64,000 bases of DNA from assembly GCA_963790575.1 (NCBI GenBank), contig CAWBPD010000001.1, positions 186,001 through 250,000 on the forward strand, given 5' to 3'. Numbering within the stretch: the stretch's first letter is position 1; each line of letters starts with the position of its first letter. The notes below the pieces were generated by a model. It was given only the letters and a program-made list of their open reading frames with translations, was not told the origin of the DNA and ran no database searches. The position numbers and the translations under genes were made by a program. Positions 35,281 through 42,511 of this stretch are shown here, in pieces. Source of the DNA: CAVTSA01 sp963790575. Its GTDB lineage: Bacteria > Chloroflexota > Dormibacteria > Dormibacterales > Dormibacteraceae.

Positions 35281-35984
35281 TGGAAGTGATCGCACGTTCC
35301 CGATTCATCCGGCGCGGCCCCCGCAAGGCGCGCCTGGTGGCGGACATGGTGCGTGGCATGCGCGTGGAGGAGGCGCTGACGGCGCTCGACTTCGCGCCCC
35401 AGCACGCCGCCCACGATGTCGCCAAGACGATCCGGTCGGCGGCGGCCAACGCGGAGCACAACTTCGAGCTCTCGCGGGATGAGCTGTGGCTGAAGACGAT
35501 CATGATCGACGACGGTCCGACCATGAAGCGGATCCGTCCCGTGAGCCGCGGCAGCGCGCACCAGTACTTCCACCGGACGTGCCACATCACCGTGGTGGTG
35601 GAGGACCGCGAGGAAGAGACCGGACGGCGCCGGCGGCGGCCGCAGGCCACCCGGCGGCCCGCCGAGGCGGCCACGCACGAGGCCTCGGTCGACGAGGAGG
35701 AGCTGGCAGGGGCTGGCGCGGGCGCGCCGGAGGAGACCGAGGAGGCGCCGGTGGCGGAGCTCGCGGCCGAGGAGCCGGAGGCCGAAGCCGCGGTGGCGGT
35801 TCCCACCGATGCCGAGATCGAGGTGCCCGGCGAGGCGGACGAAGACGACGAAGACGAAGAAGAGGAGGAGGACTCCGAGGAGGAGCCCTCTCCCGGTGAT
35901 TTACCCCACGAGACTCCGCAAGCTCCGTCTCGCGGGGACCCCGGGGAAGAGCCGGAAGGCAAGGCATCAAAGGGGGACGAGTAG
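35280..35984 (+). CDS. rplV: 50S ribosomal protein L22 with a long acidic C-terminal tail containing an H-element
   Basis: L22 forms the tunnel constriction with L4. The core (residues 1 to about 108) has VIARSRFIRRGPRKARLVADMVRGMRVEEAL and MKRIRPVSRGSAHQYFHRTCHITVVV. The following ~125 residues are a basic patch (RRRRRPQATRR), a long Glu/Ala/Asp stretch with EDDEDEEEEEDSEEE, an H-element peptide PHETPQAPSRGDPG, and a short tail. Typical L22 is 110-120 residues. The stop is one base before the rpsC start. Confidence 0.95.
   Translation: MEVIARSRFIRRGPRKARLVADMVRGMRVEEALTALDFAPQHAAHDVAKTIRSAAANAEHNFELSRDELWLKTIMIDDGPTMKRIRPVSRGSAHQYFHRTCHITVVVEDREEETGRRRRRPQATRRPAEAATHEASVDEEELAGAGAGAPEETEEAPVAELAAEEPEAEAAVAVPTDAEIEVPGEADEDDEDEEEEEDSEEEPSPGDLPHETPQAPSRGDPGEEPEGKASKGDE
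35898..35945 (+). repeat. H-element near the 3' end of rplV
   Basis: The arms are CCCCACGAGAC and GTCTCGCGGGG. The element's own 5' TGA (TGATTTACCCC) is out of the rplV frame, so L22 reads through it as DLPHETPQAPSRGDPG. Confidence 0.87.
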
Positions 35985-35985
35985 G

Positions 35986-36792
35986 TTGGGACACAAGGTT
36001 CACCCCAACGCGTTCCGGCTCGGGATCATCCGAGGCTGGGAGGCGACCTGGTTCGCCGACAACAAGGACTACACCAAGCTCCTGCACGAGGATCTCGACA
36101 TGCGGGCGACGATCATGCGCCGCCTGCGCAACGCCGGGATCGCGAAGATCGAAACCGAGCGGTCGTCGAACAACCAGCTCACGGTCACGATCCACACCGC
36201 CAAACCCGGCATCGTGATCGGCAAGGGCGGGGCCTCGGTGGACCAGCTGCGCACCGACCTCGAGAAGCGGTACACGGGCAACCGCATCCGCATCTCGATC
36301 CAGGAGATCAAGCAGGCCGAGCTCGACGCCCAGCTGGTGGCGGAGAACATCGCGTCGCAGATCGAGCGGCGCATCAATCACCGCCGGGCGATGAAGCAGT
36401 CGATCCTGCGCACCATGCGCTCCGGCGCCAAGGGCATCCGGATCGCGATGGCGGGCCGGCTGCGCGGCGGTGAGATGGCGCGGCGCGAGTGGGATCGCGC
36501 CGGTCGGGTACCGCTGCAGACGCTGCGCGCCGACATCGACTTCGGCCGCGCGGAGGCGAAGACGACGTTCGGCGTGATCGGTATCAAGGTCTGGATCTAC
36601 AAGGACCTGGTCGCACCCCGCCGCCGCCGCGGCGCGCTGGCCCCCGAGGAGCTCGCTCCACGGCAGCCCGAGCTGCCGCCGTCGGAGCCGCGCCGGCCGC
36701 GCCGGCCGCGCCGGCCCGAAGGTGTGGGCGAGCGCCGCCAGGGTGTGGGTGCCCCCGCAGGCGGCGGCCGGACCCCGAGGGGGAACAACTAA
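35986..36792 (+). CDS. rpsC: 30S ribosomal protein S3 with a Pro/Arg-rich tail
   Basis: S3 lines the mRNA entry channel. The 268-residue protein begins (L/M)GHKVHPNAFRLGIIRGWEATWFADNKDY; the KH domain has AKPGIVIGKGGASVDQLRTDL, and the C-terminal domain has SGAKGIRIAMAGRLRGGEMARREWDRAGRVPLQTLRADIDFG. The last ~55 residues are Pro/Arg/Gly-rich (RRPRRPRRPEGVGERR). TTG 35986, preceded by AGGGGG, is the only start that fits. Its stop overlaps rplP. Confidence 0.96.
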   Translation: MGHKVHPNAFRLGIIRGWEATWFADNKDYTKLLHEDLDMRATIMRRLRNAGIAKIETERSSNNQLTVTIHTAKPGIVIGKGGASVDQLRTDLEKRYTGNRIRISIQEIKQAELDAQLVAENIASQIERRINHRRAMKQSILRTMRSGAKGIRIAMAGRLRGGEMARREWDRAGRVPLQTLRADIDFGRAEAKTTFGVIGIKVWIYKDLVAPRRRRGALAPEELAPRQPELPPSEPRRPRRPRRPEGVGERRQGVGAPAGGGRTPRGNN

Positions 36793-37256
36793 TGCTGCTG
36801 CCGAAGAGGGTCAAGCACCGCAAGGTCCACCGCGGGCGCCGCGGCGGGGTCGCCGGTCGCGGCAGTTCGATCGCGTTCGGTGAGTACGCCCTGCAGGCGA
36901 CGGAGGCCTGCTGGATGACGAACCGGCAGATCGAGGCCGCGCGGCGCGCCATGACGCGCTACGTCCGGCGCGGCGGTCAGATCTGGATCCGCGTCTTCCC
37001 GGACAAGCCGGTCACCAAGAAGCCGGCCGAGACCCGCATGGGTTCCGGCAAGGGCAACCCCGAGGGCTGGGTCGCGGTGGTCAAGCCGGGCCGCGTGCTC
37101 TTCGAGATGGCGGGCGTCCGCCATGACGTGGCGAAGGAGGCGATGCGACTGGCGGCGGCCAAGCTGCCGATCCAGACTCGCTTCCTCGCGCTGGAGGAGC
37201 CGCAGCACCAGCCGTCAGCCGGCCAGGAAGGAAGAGCCGCGGCGGAGGTGAACTAG
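36792..37256 (+). CDS. rplP: 50S ribosomal protein L16
   Basis: L16 contacts tRNA in the A site. The 154-residue protein starts MLLPKRVKHRKVHRGRRGG and contains FGEYALQATEACWMTNRQIEAARRAMTRYVRRGGQIWIRVFPDKPVTKKPAETRMGSGKG. A short Gln/Ala-rich tail follows the core. The ATG overlaps the rpsC stop, and rpmC starts 3 bases after its own stop. Confidence 0.97.
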   Translation: MLLPKRVKHRKVHRGRRGGVAGRGSSIAFGEYALQATEACWMTNRQIEAARRAMTRYVRRGGQIWIRVFPDKPVTKKPAETRMGSGKGNPEGWVAVVKPGRVLFEMAGVRHDVAKEAMRLAAAKLPIQTRFLALEEPQHQPSAGQEGRAAAEVN

Positions 37257-37259
37257 GCG

Positions 37260-37736
37260 ATGCAGGTGCAGGAGCTCCGGGAGCTCGACGCCGAAGAGTT
37301 GAGCGGACGTCTCAAGGGCGCCCGCCGCGAACTGTTCGAACTGCGGTTCAAGCTGGCCGTGGGTCAGCTCGATAACCCGCAGCAGATCAAGACCGTGCGC
37401 CACGAGATCGCGCGCATCCTGACCATTGTTCACGAGCGTCTGCTCGACGAGCAGGTGAACGAGGCCTACGCCGACGTGGAACCGGTGGCGACGCTGCCGG
37501 TAGAGGAAGCGCCGGCCGAGGAGGAGGCGCCGCCTGACTCACCCCACGAGACTCCGCAAGCTCCGTCTCGCGGGGGCCCCGAGATGACGGTGGAAGACCA
37601 GGAAGACACGCCCGAGGAGGTGGAATCACCCGAGGTGCAGGCGCCGGCCGAAGCCGAGGACGAGTCCGAGACCGAGATCGAGGACCAGGCTGAGGCCGAG
37701 GGCGAGGAGTCCCCGGTGAGGGAGGAGAAGGAATGA
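37260..37736 (+). CDS. rpmC: 50S ribosomal protein L29 with an acidic, H-element-bearing tail
   Basis: L29 lies near the tunnel exit. The core, residues 1 to about 65, has VQELRELDAEELSGRLKGARRELFELRFKLAVGQLDNPQQIKTVRHEIARILTI. The remaining ~93 residues are acidic and contain the H-element peptide DSPHETPQAPSRGGPE near residue 95, then another Glu-rich stretch. Typical L29 is 60-75 residues, so this protein is more than doubled. The stop overlaps the rpsQ ATG. Confidence 0.94.
   Translation: MQVQELRELDAEELSGRLKGARRELFELRFKLAVGQLDNPQQIKTVRHEIARILTIVHERLLDEQVNEAYADVEPVATLPVEEAPAEEEAPPDSPHETPQAPSRGGPEMTVEDQEDTPEEVESPEVQAPAEAEDESETEIEDQAEAEGEESPVREEKE
37535..37580 (+). repeat. H-element inside the rpmC tail
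   Basis: The arms are CCCCACGAGAC and GTCTCGCGGGG. It is preceded by TGACTC, whose TGA is out of frame in rpmC. About 52 further codons follow the element, so it is internal, not terminal. Confidence 0.87.
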
Positions 37737-38065
37737 CGGACGCCACCACGCACCCACCCCGCGAAACTCCGCAAGCTCCGTTTCGTGGGGACCCTGGGCA
37801 GGCCCCGGCGCAGGAGCGCGGCTTTCGCAAGGTCCGCCTCGGCCGGGTCGTCTCGGACAAGATGCAGAAGACGGTCGTGGTCGCCATCGAGGAGCGCAAG
37901 AGCCACCCTCTCTACAAGAAGGTGATCCGGCGTCAAGAGCGTCTCAAGGCGCACGACGAAGCGGAGGAGTGCCGGGTCGGCGACCTGGTGCGTCTGATGG
38001 AGACCCGTCCGCTGTCGAAGGACAAGCGCTGGCGCGTGGTCGAGATCGTCGAGAAGGCGCGGTAA
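37733..38065 (+). CDS. rpsQ: 30S ribosomal protein S17 with an H-element-encoded N-terminus
   Basis: S17 is a primary 16S rRNA binder. The core begins near residue 32 (RKVRLGRVVSDKMQKTVVVAIEERKSHPLYKKVIRRQERLKAHDE) and ends with the usual MRPLSKDKRWRVVEIVEKAR-like segment. The first ~30 residues include PRETPQAPFRGDPG from an H-element. No other start codon lies between the repeat and the core, so ATG 37733 (overlapping the rpmC stop) is accepted. Length is 110 versus about 85 usually. Confidence 0.94.
   Translation: MTDATTHPPRETPQAPFRGDPGQAPAQERGFRKVRLGRVVSDKMQKTVVVAIEERKSHPLYKKVIRRQERLKAHDEAEECRVGDLVRLMETRPLSKDKRWRVVEIVEKAR
37752..37798 (+). repeat. H-element in the 5' end of rpsQ
   Basis: The arms CCCCGCGAAAC and GTTTCGTGGGG pair with a G-T wobble. 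It is read in the PRETPQAPFRGDPG frame. Confidence 0.86.
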
Positions 38066-38089
38066 CCATGACGCCTACCCAATGGGCCG

Positions 38090-38143
38090 TTGGTGCACCA
38101 ACCGCCCCCTCTCGACCCCAAAACGCGGCCATTGGTGCACCAA
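38090..38143. repeat. D42 dyad element (TTGGTGCACCAA class) between rpsQ and rplN
   Basis: Two perfect TTGGTGCACCAA palindromes at 38090-38101 and 38132-38143 are exactly 42 bases apart. The flank GGCCGTTGGTGCACC matches the right side of the 27258 element in inverted orientation. It interrupts the ribosomal supercluster with a 102-base gap. Confidence 0.85.
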
Positions 38144-38167
38144 GGGCCGAGGGGGGGCGCTAGGGCG

Positions 38168-38539
38168 ATGGTCCAGCAAGAAACCAGGCTCAGGGTCGCG
38201 GACAACAGTGGAGCTCGTGAGCTCCTGGTGATCCGCGTCCAGGGTGGCCACCACCGCCGCTACGCGTCCGTGGGTGACATCGTAACCGCGACCGTCAAGC
38301 AGGCCCAGCCGCACGGGCAGGTGAAGAAAGGCGACGTGGTCAAGGCCGTGGTGGTGCGAGTCGCCAAGGAGTACCGGCGGGCCGACGGCTCGAACATCCG
38401 GTTCGACGACAACGCCGCGGTCATCATCACCCCTCAGAACAACAACCCGCGGGGGACCCGCATCTTCGGCCCCGTCGCGCGGGAATTGCGCGAGCGGAAC
38501 TTCATGAAGATCGTCTCCCTCGCACCGGAGGTGCTCTAA
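38168..38539 (+). CDS. rplN: 50S ribosomal protein L14
   Basis: L14 forms an intersubunit bridge. The 123-residue protein has MVQQETRLRVADNSGARELLVIRV, KKGDVVKAVVVRVAKEYRRADGSNIRFDDNAAVII and GTRIFGPVARELRERNFMKIVSLAPEVL. ATG 38168 is the normal start. It is the first gene after the TTGGTGCACCAA repeat pair and starts the spc-like block. Confidence 0.97.
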   Translation: MVQQETRLRVADNSGARELLVIRVQGGHHRRYASVGDIVTATVKQAQPHGQVKKGDVVKAVVVRVAKEYRRADGSNIRFDDNAAVIITPQNNNPRGTRIFGPVARELRERNFMKIVSLAPEVL

Positions 38540-38929
38540 GTGCTGGCGAACAAGGCCAAGCCGGCGCGGCGACGCCTGGACCTGGTCCAGGGCGACCAGG
38601 TGGTCGTGATCGCCGGCAAGGACAAGGGCAAGCAGGGACAGGTCCTGCGCACGCTGCCCGAGGAGGAGAAGGTCGTGATCCAGGGCTTGAACCTGGTCAA
38701 GCGGCATCTCAAGGCCGGGCAGCGGGCCGGGGGTGGTGCGCAGTCCATGCAGGGCGGCATCATCGACTTCGAGGCCCCGATCCACCGCAGCAATGTCATG
38801 CTCATCTGCCCCAACTGTGGGCAGCCGACCCGGGTCAAGCGGATCACGCTTCCCACCGGGCGCAAGGGCATGGAGTGCAAGCAGTGCGGCCAGGCGATCG
38901 AGCGCATGACCCGGGTGGAGGGTCAGTGA
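38540..38929 (+). CDS. rplX: 50S ribosomal protein L24
   Basis: L24 initiates 50S assembly. The 129-residue protein has the KOW motif GDQVVVIAGKDKGKQGQVLRTLPEEEKVVIQGLN and GGIIDFEAPIHRSNVMLICPNCGQPTRV. Two CxxC pairs (CPNC and CKQC) near the end form a likely zinc knuckle, seen in part of the family. The GTG follows the rplN stop directly; its own TGA overlaps the GTG of rplE. Confidence 0.96.
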   Translation: MLANKAKPARRRLDLVQGDQVVVIAGKDKGKQGQVLRTLPEEEKVVIQGLNLVKRHLKAGQRAGGGAQSMQGGIIDFEAPIHRSNVMLICPNCGQPTRVKRITLPTGRKGMECKQCGQAIERMTRVEGQ

Positions 38930-39576
38930 ATACCCCACAAAGCCTCGCAAGCTCGGCTTCGCGGGGGCCCCAGACAAGGGCCACCGCCCCCGCGCCTGAG
39001 CGCAAGCAACCGCTCCCGATGCCGAACCTGCAGCAGCGCTACCTGGACCGCGTGGTCCCGTCGCTGCAGAAGCAGTTCGACTACGGCAACCCGATGGAAG
39101 TGCCGCAGATCGCCAAGGTGATCGTCAACATCGGCATCGGGGAGGCCAAGGACAACCCCCGCGCGCTGGAGGCGGCGCTGGGCGACGTCCGCCAGATCAC
39201 CGGGCAGCAGCCGGTGGTGGTGCGCGCCCGCAAGTCGGTGGCGGCTTTCAAGCTGCGGGCCGGCATGCCGGTAGGGATCAAGGTCACGCTCCGGGGGCGC
39301 CGCATGTGGCAGTTCTTGGAGAAGCTGATCGGCGTGGCGCTGCCGCGCATTCGCGACTTCCGCGGGGTTCCGGCCGATGACTTCGACGGCCGGGGCAATT
39401 ACTCGCTGGGTCTTCGGGAGCAGATCATCTTCCCGGAGATCGACTACGACCAGATCGACAGAATCCGCGGCATGGAGGTGGTGATCGTGACCTCCGCACG
39501 GACCGACGAGGAGGGGCGTGCGCTCCTTCTTGAGCTCGGGATGCCGTTCCAGCGGGACGAAAGGCAGGGAATCTAG
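38926..39576 (+). CDS. rplE: 50S ribosomal protein L5 (start uncertain because of an H-element)
   Basis: L5 binds 5S rRNA. The core has MPNLQQRYLDRVVPSLQKQF and ends with GMEVVIVTSARTDEEGRALLLELGMPF. Two starts are possible. GTG 38926 overlaps the rplX stop, has GGAGG upstream and would read an H-element as NTPQSLASSASRGPQ. ATG 39019 gives the family-typical start (185 residues) but has no clear Shine-Dalgarno. With the long start the protein has 216 residues, with the short start about the usual 180. Confidence 0.94.
   Translation: MNTPQSLASSASRGPQTRATAPAPERKQPLPMPNLQQRYLDRVVPSLQKQFDYGNPMEVPQIAKVIVNIGIGEAKDNPRALEAALGDVRQITGQQPVVVRARKSVAAFKLRAGMPVGIKVTLRGRRMWQFLEKLIGVALPRIRDFRGVPADDFDGRGNYSLGLREQIIFPEIDYDQIDRIRGMEVVIVTSARTDEEGRALLLELGMPFQRDERQGI
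38927..38972 (+). repeat. H-element at the rplX-rplE junction
   Basis: Follows TGA after four bases. The arms CCCCACAAAGCC and GGCTTCGCGGGG keep the pairing, with a different inner sequence from most copies (AGCC / GGCT). Confidence 0.84.
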
Positions 39577-39581
39577 AAACA

Positions 39582-39767
39582 GTGGCGAAGAAGTCCTCGA
39601 TCGAGAAGTGGAAGCGGGCCCCCAAGTTCCAGGTCCGGTTCCGCAACCGGTGCCGCGTTTGCGGCCGGCCCCGCGGCTACATGCGCAAGTTCGGCATGTG
39701 CCGCATCTGCTTCCGCACCCTTGCTGCCGAGGGACGCATCCCCGGCGTGACCAAGTCGAGTTGGTGA
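39582..39767 (+). CDS. rpsN: 30S ribosomal protein S14, type Z
   Basis: The 61-residue zinc-binding form of S14. Four Cys in CRVCGRPRG and CRICFRTLAAEG make the zinc site; the end GRIPGVTKSSW is standard. GTG start at 39582, 5 bases after rplE. Type Z S14 is common in Terrabacteria and supports the taxonomic reading. Confidence 0.97.
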   Translation: MAKKSSIEKWKRAPKFQVRFRNRCRVCGRPRGYMRKFGMCRICFRTLAAEGRIPGVTKSSW

Positions 39768-40213
39768 TGGCGCAGCACTCCAGGGCCGCCACCGCGCGGA
39801 AGACCCCTACCGGTGTGGTCTCGGACCCGGTCGCCGACATGCTGACGCGGATCCGGAACGCGGTCCGCGCGCGCCACGATGACGTGCGGATGCCGAACTC
39901 GACCCTGAAGGTGGAGGTCGCGCGCGTCCTCAAAGAGGAGGGCTACATCGAGTCCTTCGAGGTGCTCGACAGCGAGGGCGCCGGGTCGACCCTGCGTATC
40001 GTCTTCAAGGTCCGCAACGACCGGCGCCAGGTGATCACCGGCCTCAAGCGAATCAGCCGGCCCGGCCTTCGCGTGTACGCCCGCAAGACCGAGATCCCGC
40101 GCGTGCTGGGCGGGCTCGGAATCTCCATCCTCTCCACCAGCCAGGGTGTGATGTCAGGGCGGGCCGCCCTGCACGCCGGCGTGGGCGGAGAGGTGCTGGC
40201 CTACGTCTGGTAA
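39767..40213 (+). CDS. rpsH: 30S ribosomal protein S8
   Basis: S8 is a primary binder of 16S rRNA and, in many bacteria, the translational repressor of the spc operon. The 148-residue protein has DPVADMLTRIRNAVRARHDDVRMPNSTLK and SILSTSQGVMSGRAALHAGVGGEVLAYVW. The first ~20 residues (AQHSRAATARKTPTGVVS) are an extra N-terminus. ATG 39767 overlaps the rpsN stop; in-frame GTG 39764 is an alternative. Confidence 0.96.
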   Translation: MAQHSRAATARKTPTGVVSDPVADMLTRIRNAVRARHDDVRMPNSTLKVEVARVLKEEGYIESFEVLDSEGAGSTLRIVFKVRNDRRQVITGLKRISRPGLRVYARKTEIPRVLGGLGISILSTSQGVMSGRAALHAGVGGEVLAYVW

Positions 40214-40237
40214 GGCGCGCAAGGAAGAAGAAGGCAG

Positions 40238-40783
40238 ATGTCTCGAATCGGCAAGCTCCCGATCGCGATCCCCTCGGGGGTGAAGATCGGGGTGACGCAC
40301 AACGTGATCACGGTCGAGGGCCCCAGGGGGCAGCTCGAGCGGGCGGTCCCGCAGGCGATCGCGGTCGCCGTGGAGGGCGATGAGGTCCTCTGCACGCGCC
40401 CCGACGACAGCCGTGAGCATCGCTCGCTGCACGGTCTCACCAGGACCTTGGTGGCGAACATGGTGACCGGGGTCTCGACCGGGTATCGCAAGGAACTGGA
40501 ACTGGTCGGCGTCGGCTACCGCGCCCAGAAGCAGGGCAACGACCTGAGCCTCAGCCTCGGCTACTCGCACCCGGTCCGGGTGGAGCCGCCGCAGGGGATA
40601 GCGTTCGAGGTGACCGACCCCACGCACTTCGCGGTCACGGGCATCCACAAGGAGCGGGTCGGCCAGGTCGCGGCCGACGTGCGCAAGCTGCGGCCCCCGG
40701 AGCCCTACAAGGGCAAGGGCGTGCGCTACCGCGGCGAGCGCGTGCGCCGCAAGGCCGGGAAGGCCGGCAAGGGGGCGAGGTAG
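40238..40783 (+). CDS. rplF: 50S ribosomal protein L6
   Basis: L6 lies near the GTPase centre. The 181-residue protein starts MSRIGKLPIAIPSGVKI and has the two alpha-beta repeats, with VTGVSTGYRKELELVGVGYRAQKQGN and the C-terminal RPPEPYKGKGVRYRGERVRRKAGKAGK. Standard length. AAGAAGAAGG serves as ribosome-binding site; rplR follows after 2 bases. Confidence 0.97.
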   Translation: MSRIGKLPIAIPSGVKIGVTHNVITVEGPRGQLERAVPQAIAVAVEGDEVLCTRPDDSREHRSLHGLTRTLVANMVTGVSTGYRKELELVGVGYRAQKQGNDLSLSLGYSHPVRVEPPQGIAFEVTDPTHFAVTGIHKERVGQVAADVRKLRPPEPYKGKGVRYRGERVRRKAGKAGKGAR

Positions 40784-40785
40784 TC

Positions 40786-41139
40786 ATGTTCAAGCAGTTC
40801 GACCGCCAGGGCTCGCGACGGCGGCGGCATCGCCGGGTGCGGGTCCACGTGCGCGGCACCGCCGACCGCCCGCGGCTCTCGGTGTACCGGAGCCTGCACC
40901 ACATGTACGTGCAGCTGATCGACGACACCGCCGGGCGCACGCTCGCCTCGGCCTCCACCGTACAGCTGAAGGCTGGCGGCAACGACGTCCAGGCCGCGCA
41001 GCAGGTGGGTCGCCGGATCGCCGAGCTGGCGCGTGAGAAAGGTGTTGAGCGAATCGTCTTCGATCGCGGTGGCTTCCTCTACCACGGGCGGGTGAAGGCG
41101 CTCGCGGAGGCCGCCCGCGAGGGCGGGTTGGAGTTCTAG
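40786..41139 (+). CDS. rplR: 50S ribosomal protein L18
   Basis: L18 binds 5S rRNA together with L5. The 117-residue protein has RRRRHRRVRVHVRGTADRPRLSVYRSLHHMYVQLIDDTAGRTLASAST and FDRGGFLYHGRVKALAEAAREGGLEF, both typical. The ATG lies 2 bases after rplF. Confidence 0.97.
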   Translation: MFKQFDRQGSRRRRHRRVRVHVRGTADRPRLSVYRSLHHMYVQLIDDTAGRTLASASTVQLKAGGNDVQAAQQVGRRIAELAREKGVERIVFDRGGFLYHGRVKALAEAAREGGLEF

Positions 41140-41147
41140 GAGACTGA

Positions 41148-41717
41148 ATGGCACAGAGGAATCCCAGCTACGACCGCTCGGACCTGACCGAGCGGCTGGT
41201 CAGCCTGAACCGCGTGGCCAAGGTCATGAAGGGCGGACGCCGCTTCAGCTTCTCGGCCCTGGTCGTGATCGGGGATCAGAACGGTCGCGTCGGGGTCGGA
41301 CTGGGCAAGGCGCGTGAGGTGCCGGAGGCGATCCGCAAGGGTGTCGAAATCGCCAAGCGCAGCATGATAAGGGTGCCGATTGTGGGAACCACGATTCCAC
41401 ACGAGGTACGTTACAAGTGGGGCGCCGCCAAGATCATGCTCAAGCCGGCCGCGCCCGGTACCGGGGTGATCTCGGGCGGCGCCATGCGGGCGGTCATCGA
41501 GGCGGCCGGGATCAAGGACATCCTGACCAAGTCGCTCGGGACCAACAATCCGATCAACACGGTGCGGGCCACCATGGAGGCGCTGCAGAGCCTGCGCACG
41601 GCGCAGGAGGTGGCGGAGCTCCGAGGTCGCACGGTGGAGCAGATCGTGGGTCCGCGGCTGGCCTCGGCGTATCGTGACGCCTTCCCCGACCGCCGCACCG
41701 ACGAGGTGCCGGCATGA
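41148..41717 (+). CDS. rpsE: 30S ribosomal protein S5
   Basis: S5 acts at the mRNA entry and in decoding fidelity. The 189-residue protein has RVAKVMKGGRRFSFSALVVIGDQNGRVGVGLGKAREVPEAIRKG, the region of spectinomycin contact, and APGTGVISGGAMRAVIEAAGIKDILTKSLGTNNPINTVRAT. The stop overlaps the ATG of the rpmD frame (ATGA), where an H-element begins. Confidence 0.97.
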   Translation: MAQRNPSYDRSDLTERLVSLNRVAKVMKGGRRFSFSALVVIGDQNGRVGVGLGKAREVPEAIRKGVEIAKRSMIRVPIVGTTIPHEVRYKWGAAKIMLKPAAPGTGVISGGAMRAVIEAAGIKDILTKSLGTNNPINTVRATMEALQSLRTAQEVAELRGRTVEQIVGPRLASAYRDAFPDRRTDEVPA

Positions 41718-42013
41718 TCTCACCCCACGAAACTCCGCAAGCTCCGTTTCGCGGGGACCCCGAAGTGATTACCGCGACCTGGCGCCGGTCGGCGATCGGG
41801 TATACGGAAGAGACCAAGGCGACCATCGCCTCGCTCGGCTTCCGCAAGTTGCAGCAGACCAGGGAGCTGCCCGACACCGACGCGGTGCGGGGCATGCTGC
41901 GCCGGGTGCGGTGGTTCGTCGAGGTGGACGGGGAGCAGTTTCCCCAGCCGCGGCGGTCACGCTACAAGATCCCGCGCACGCGTTCCCAAAAGAAGCATTC
42001 GAGAGGTAGGTAA
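41714..42013 (+). CDS. rpmD: 50S ribosomal protein L30 (N-terminus may be H-element-encoded)
   Basis: L30 core: ITATWRRSAIGYTEETKATIASLGFRKLQQTRELPDTDAVRGMLRRVRWFVEV, followed by a short basic tail. Typical L30 is about 60 residues. With ATG 41714 (overlapping the rpsE stop) the first 16 residues are SPHETPQAPFRGDPE from an H-element and the total is 99. A GTG at 41766 just after the element would give a normal N-terminus, and GGGGA inside the element lies about 7 bases before it. Both starts are plausible. Confidence 0.92.
   Translation: MISPHETPQAPFRGDPEVITATWRRSAIGYTEETKATIASLGFRKLQQTRELPDTDAVRGMLRRVRWFVEVDGEQFPQPRRSRYKIPRTRSQKKHSRGR
41715..41763 (+). repeat. H-element at the rpsE-rpmD junction
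   Basis: Begins with the TGA that ends rpsE (TGATCTCACCCC). The arms are CCCCACGAAAC and GTTTCGCGGGG, followed by ACCCC. Confidence 0.87.
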
Positions 42014-42015
42014 CG

Positions 42016-42498
42016 GTGCATCTGCACGACCTGCATTCGCCCGCGGGGGCGCGCAGCAAGAGGACCCGTGTCGGGCGCGGGACCGGGTCCGGCCGCGGCA
42101 AGACGTCGGGGCGCGGACAGAAGGGTCAGGGTGCTCGCGGCTCGGGGTGGAGGATCGGCTTCGAGGGCGGTCAGATGCCGCTCGCGCAGCGTCTGCCCAA
42201 GCTGCCCGGGTTCACCAACCACTGGGGGACCGTGTACGCGGCCGTCAACCTGTCGAAGCTGAACCGCTTCGAGGACGGCCAGGAGGTGGGTCCGGAGGCG
42301 TTCTGGGCGCTCGGCCTCGCGGACTCCGGAGTCCCGGTCAAGATCCTGGGCGCCGGCCATCTCCAGCGGAAGCTGACGGTGGTCGCCCACGCGGCCAGTG
42401 AGTCCGCACGCGCGGCGATCGAGAAGAAGGGTGGCACGCTCCGCCTCCTCAGGGATGAGCCCGCGGCTGAGTCCACCTCACCCTCGCCCGAGGAGTGA
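42016..42498 (+). CDS. rplO: 50S ribosomal protein L15
   Basis: L15 joins late in 50S assembly. The 160-residue protein starts (GTG) MHLHDLHSPAGARSKRTRVGRGTGSGRGKTSGRGQKGQGARGS and has FEGGQMPLAQRLPKLPGFTN. The last ~12 residues (AAESTSPSPEE) are a non-conserved tail. secY follows after a 101-base gap with a D42 element. Confidence 0.96.
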   Translation: MHLHDLHSPAGARSKRTRVGRGTGSGRGKTSGRGQKGQGARGSGWRIGFEGGQMPLAQRLPKLPGFTNHWGTVYAAVNLSKLNRFEDGQEVGPEAFWALGLADSGVPVKILGAGHLQRKLTVVAHAASESARAAIEKKGGTLRLLRDEPAAESTSPSPEE

Positions 42499-42511
42499 GG
42501 CGTCTACGGGG

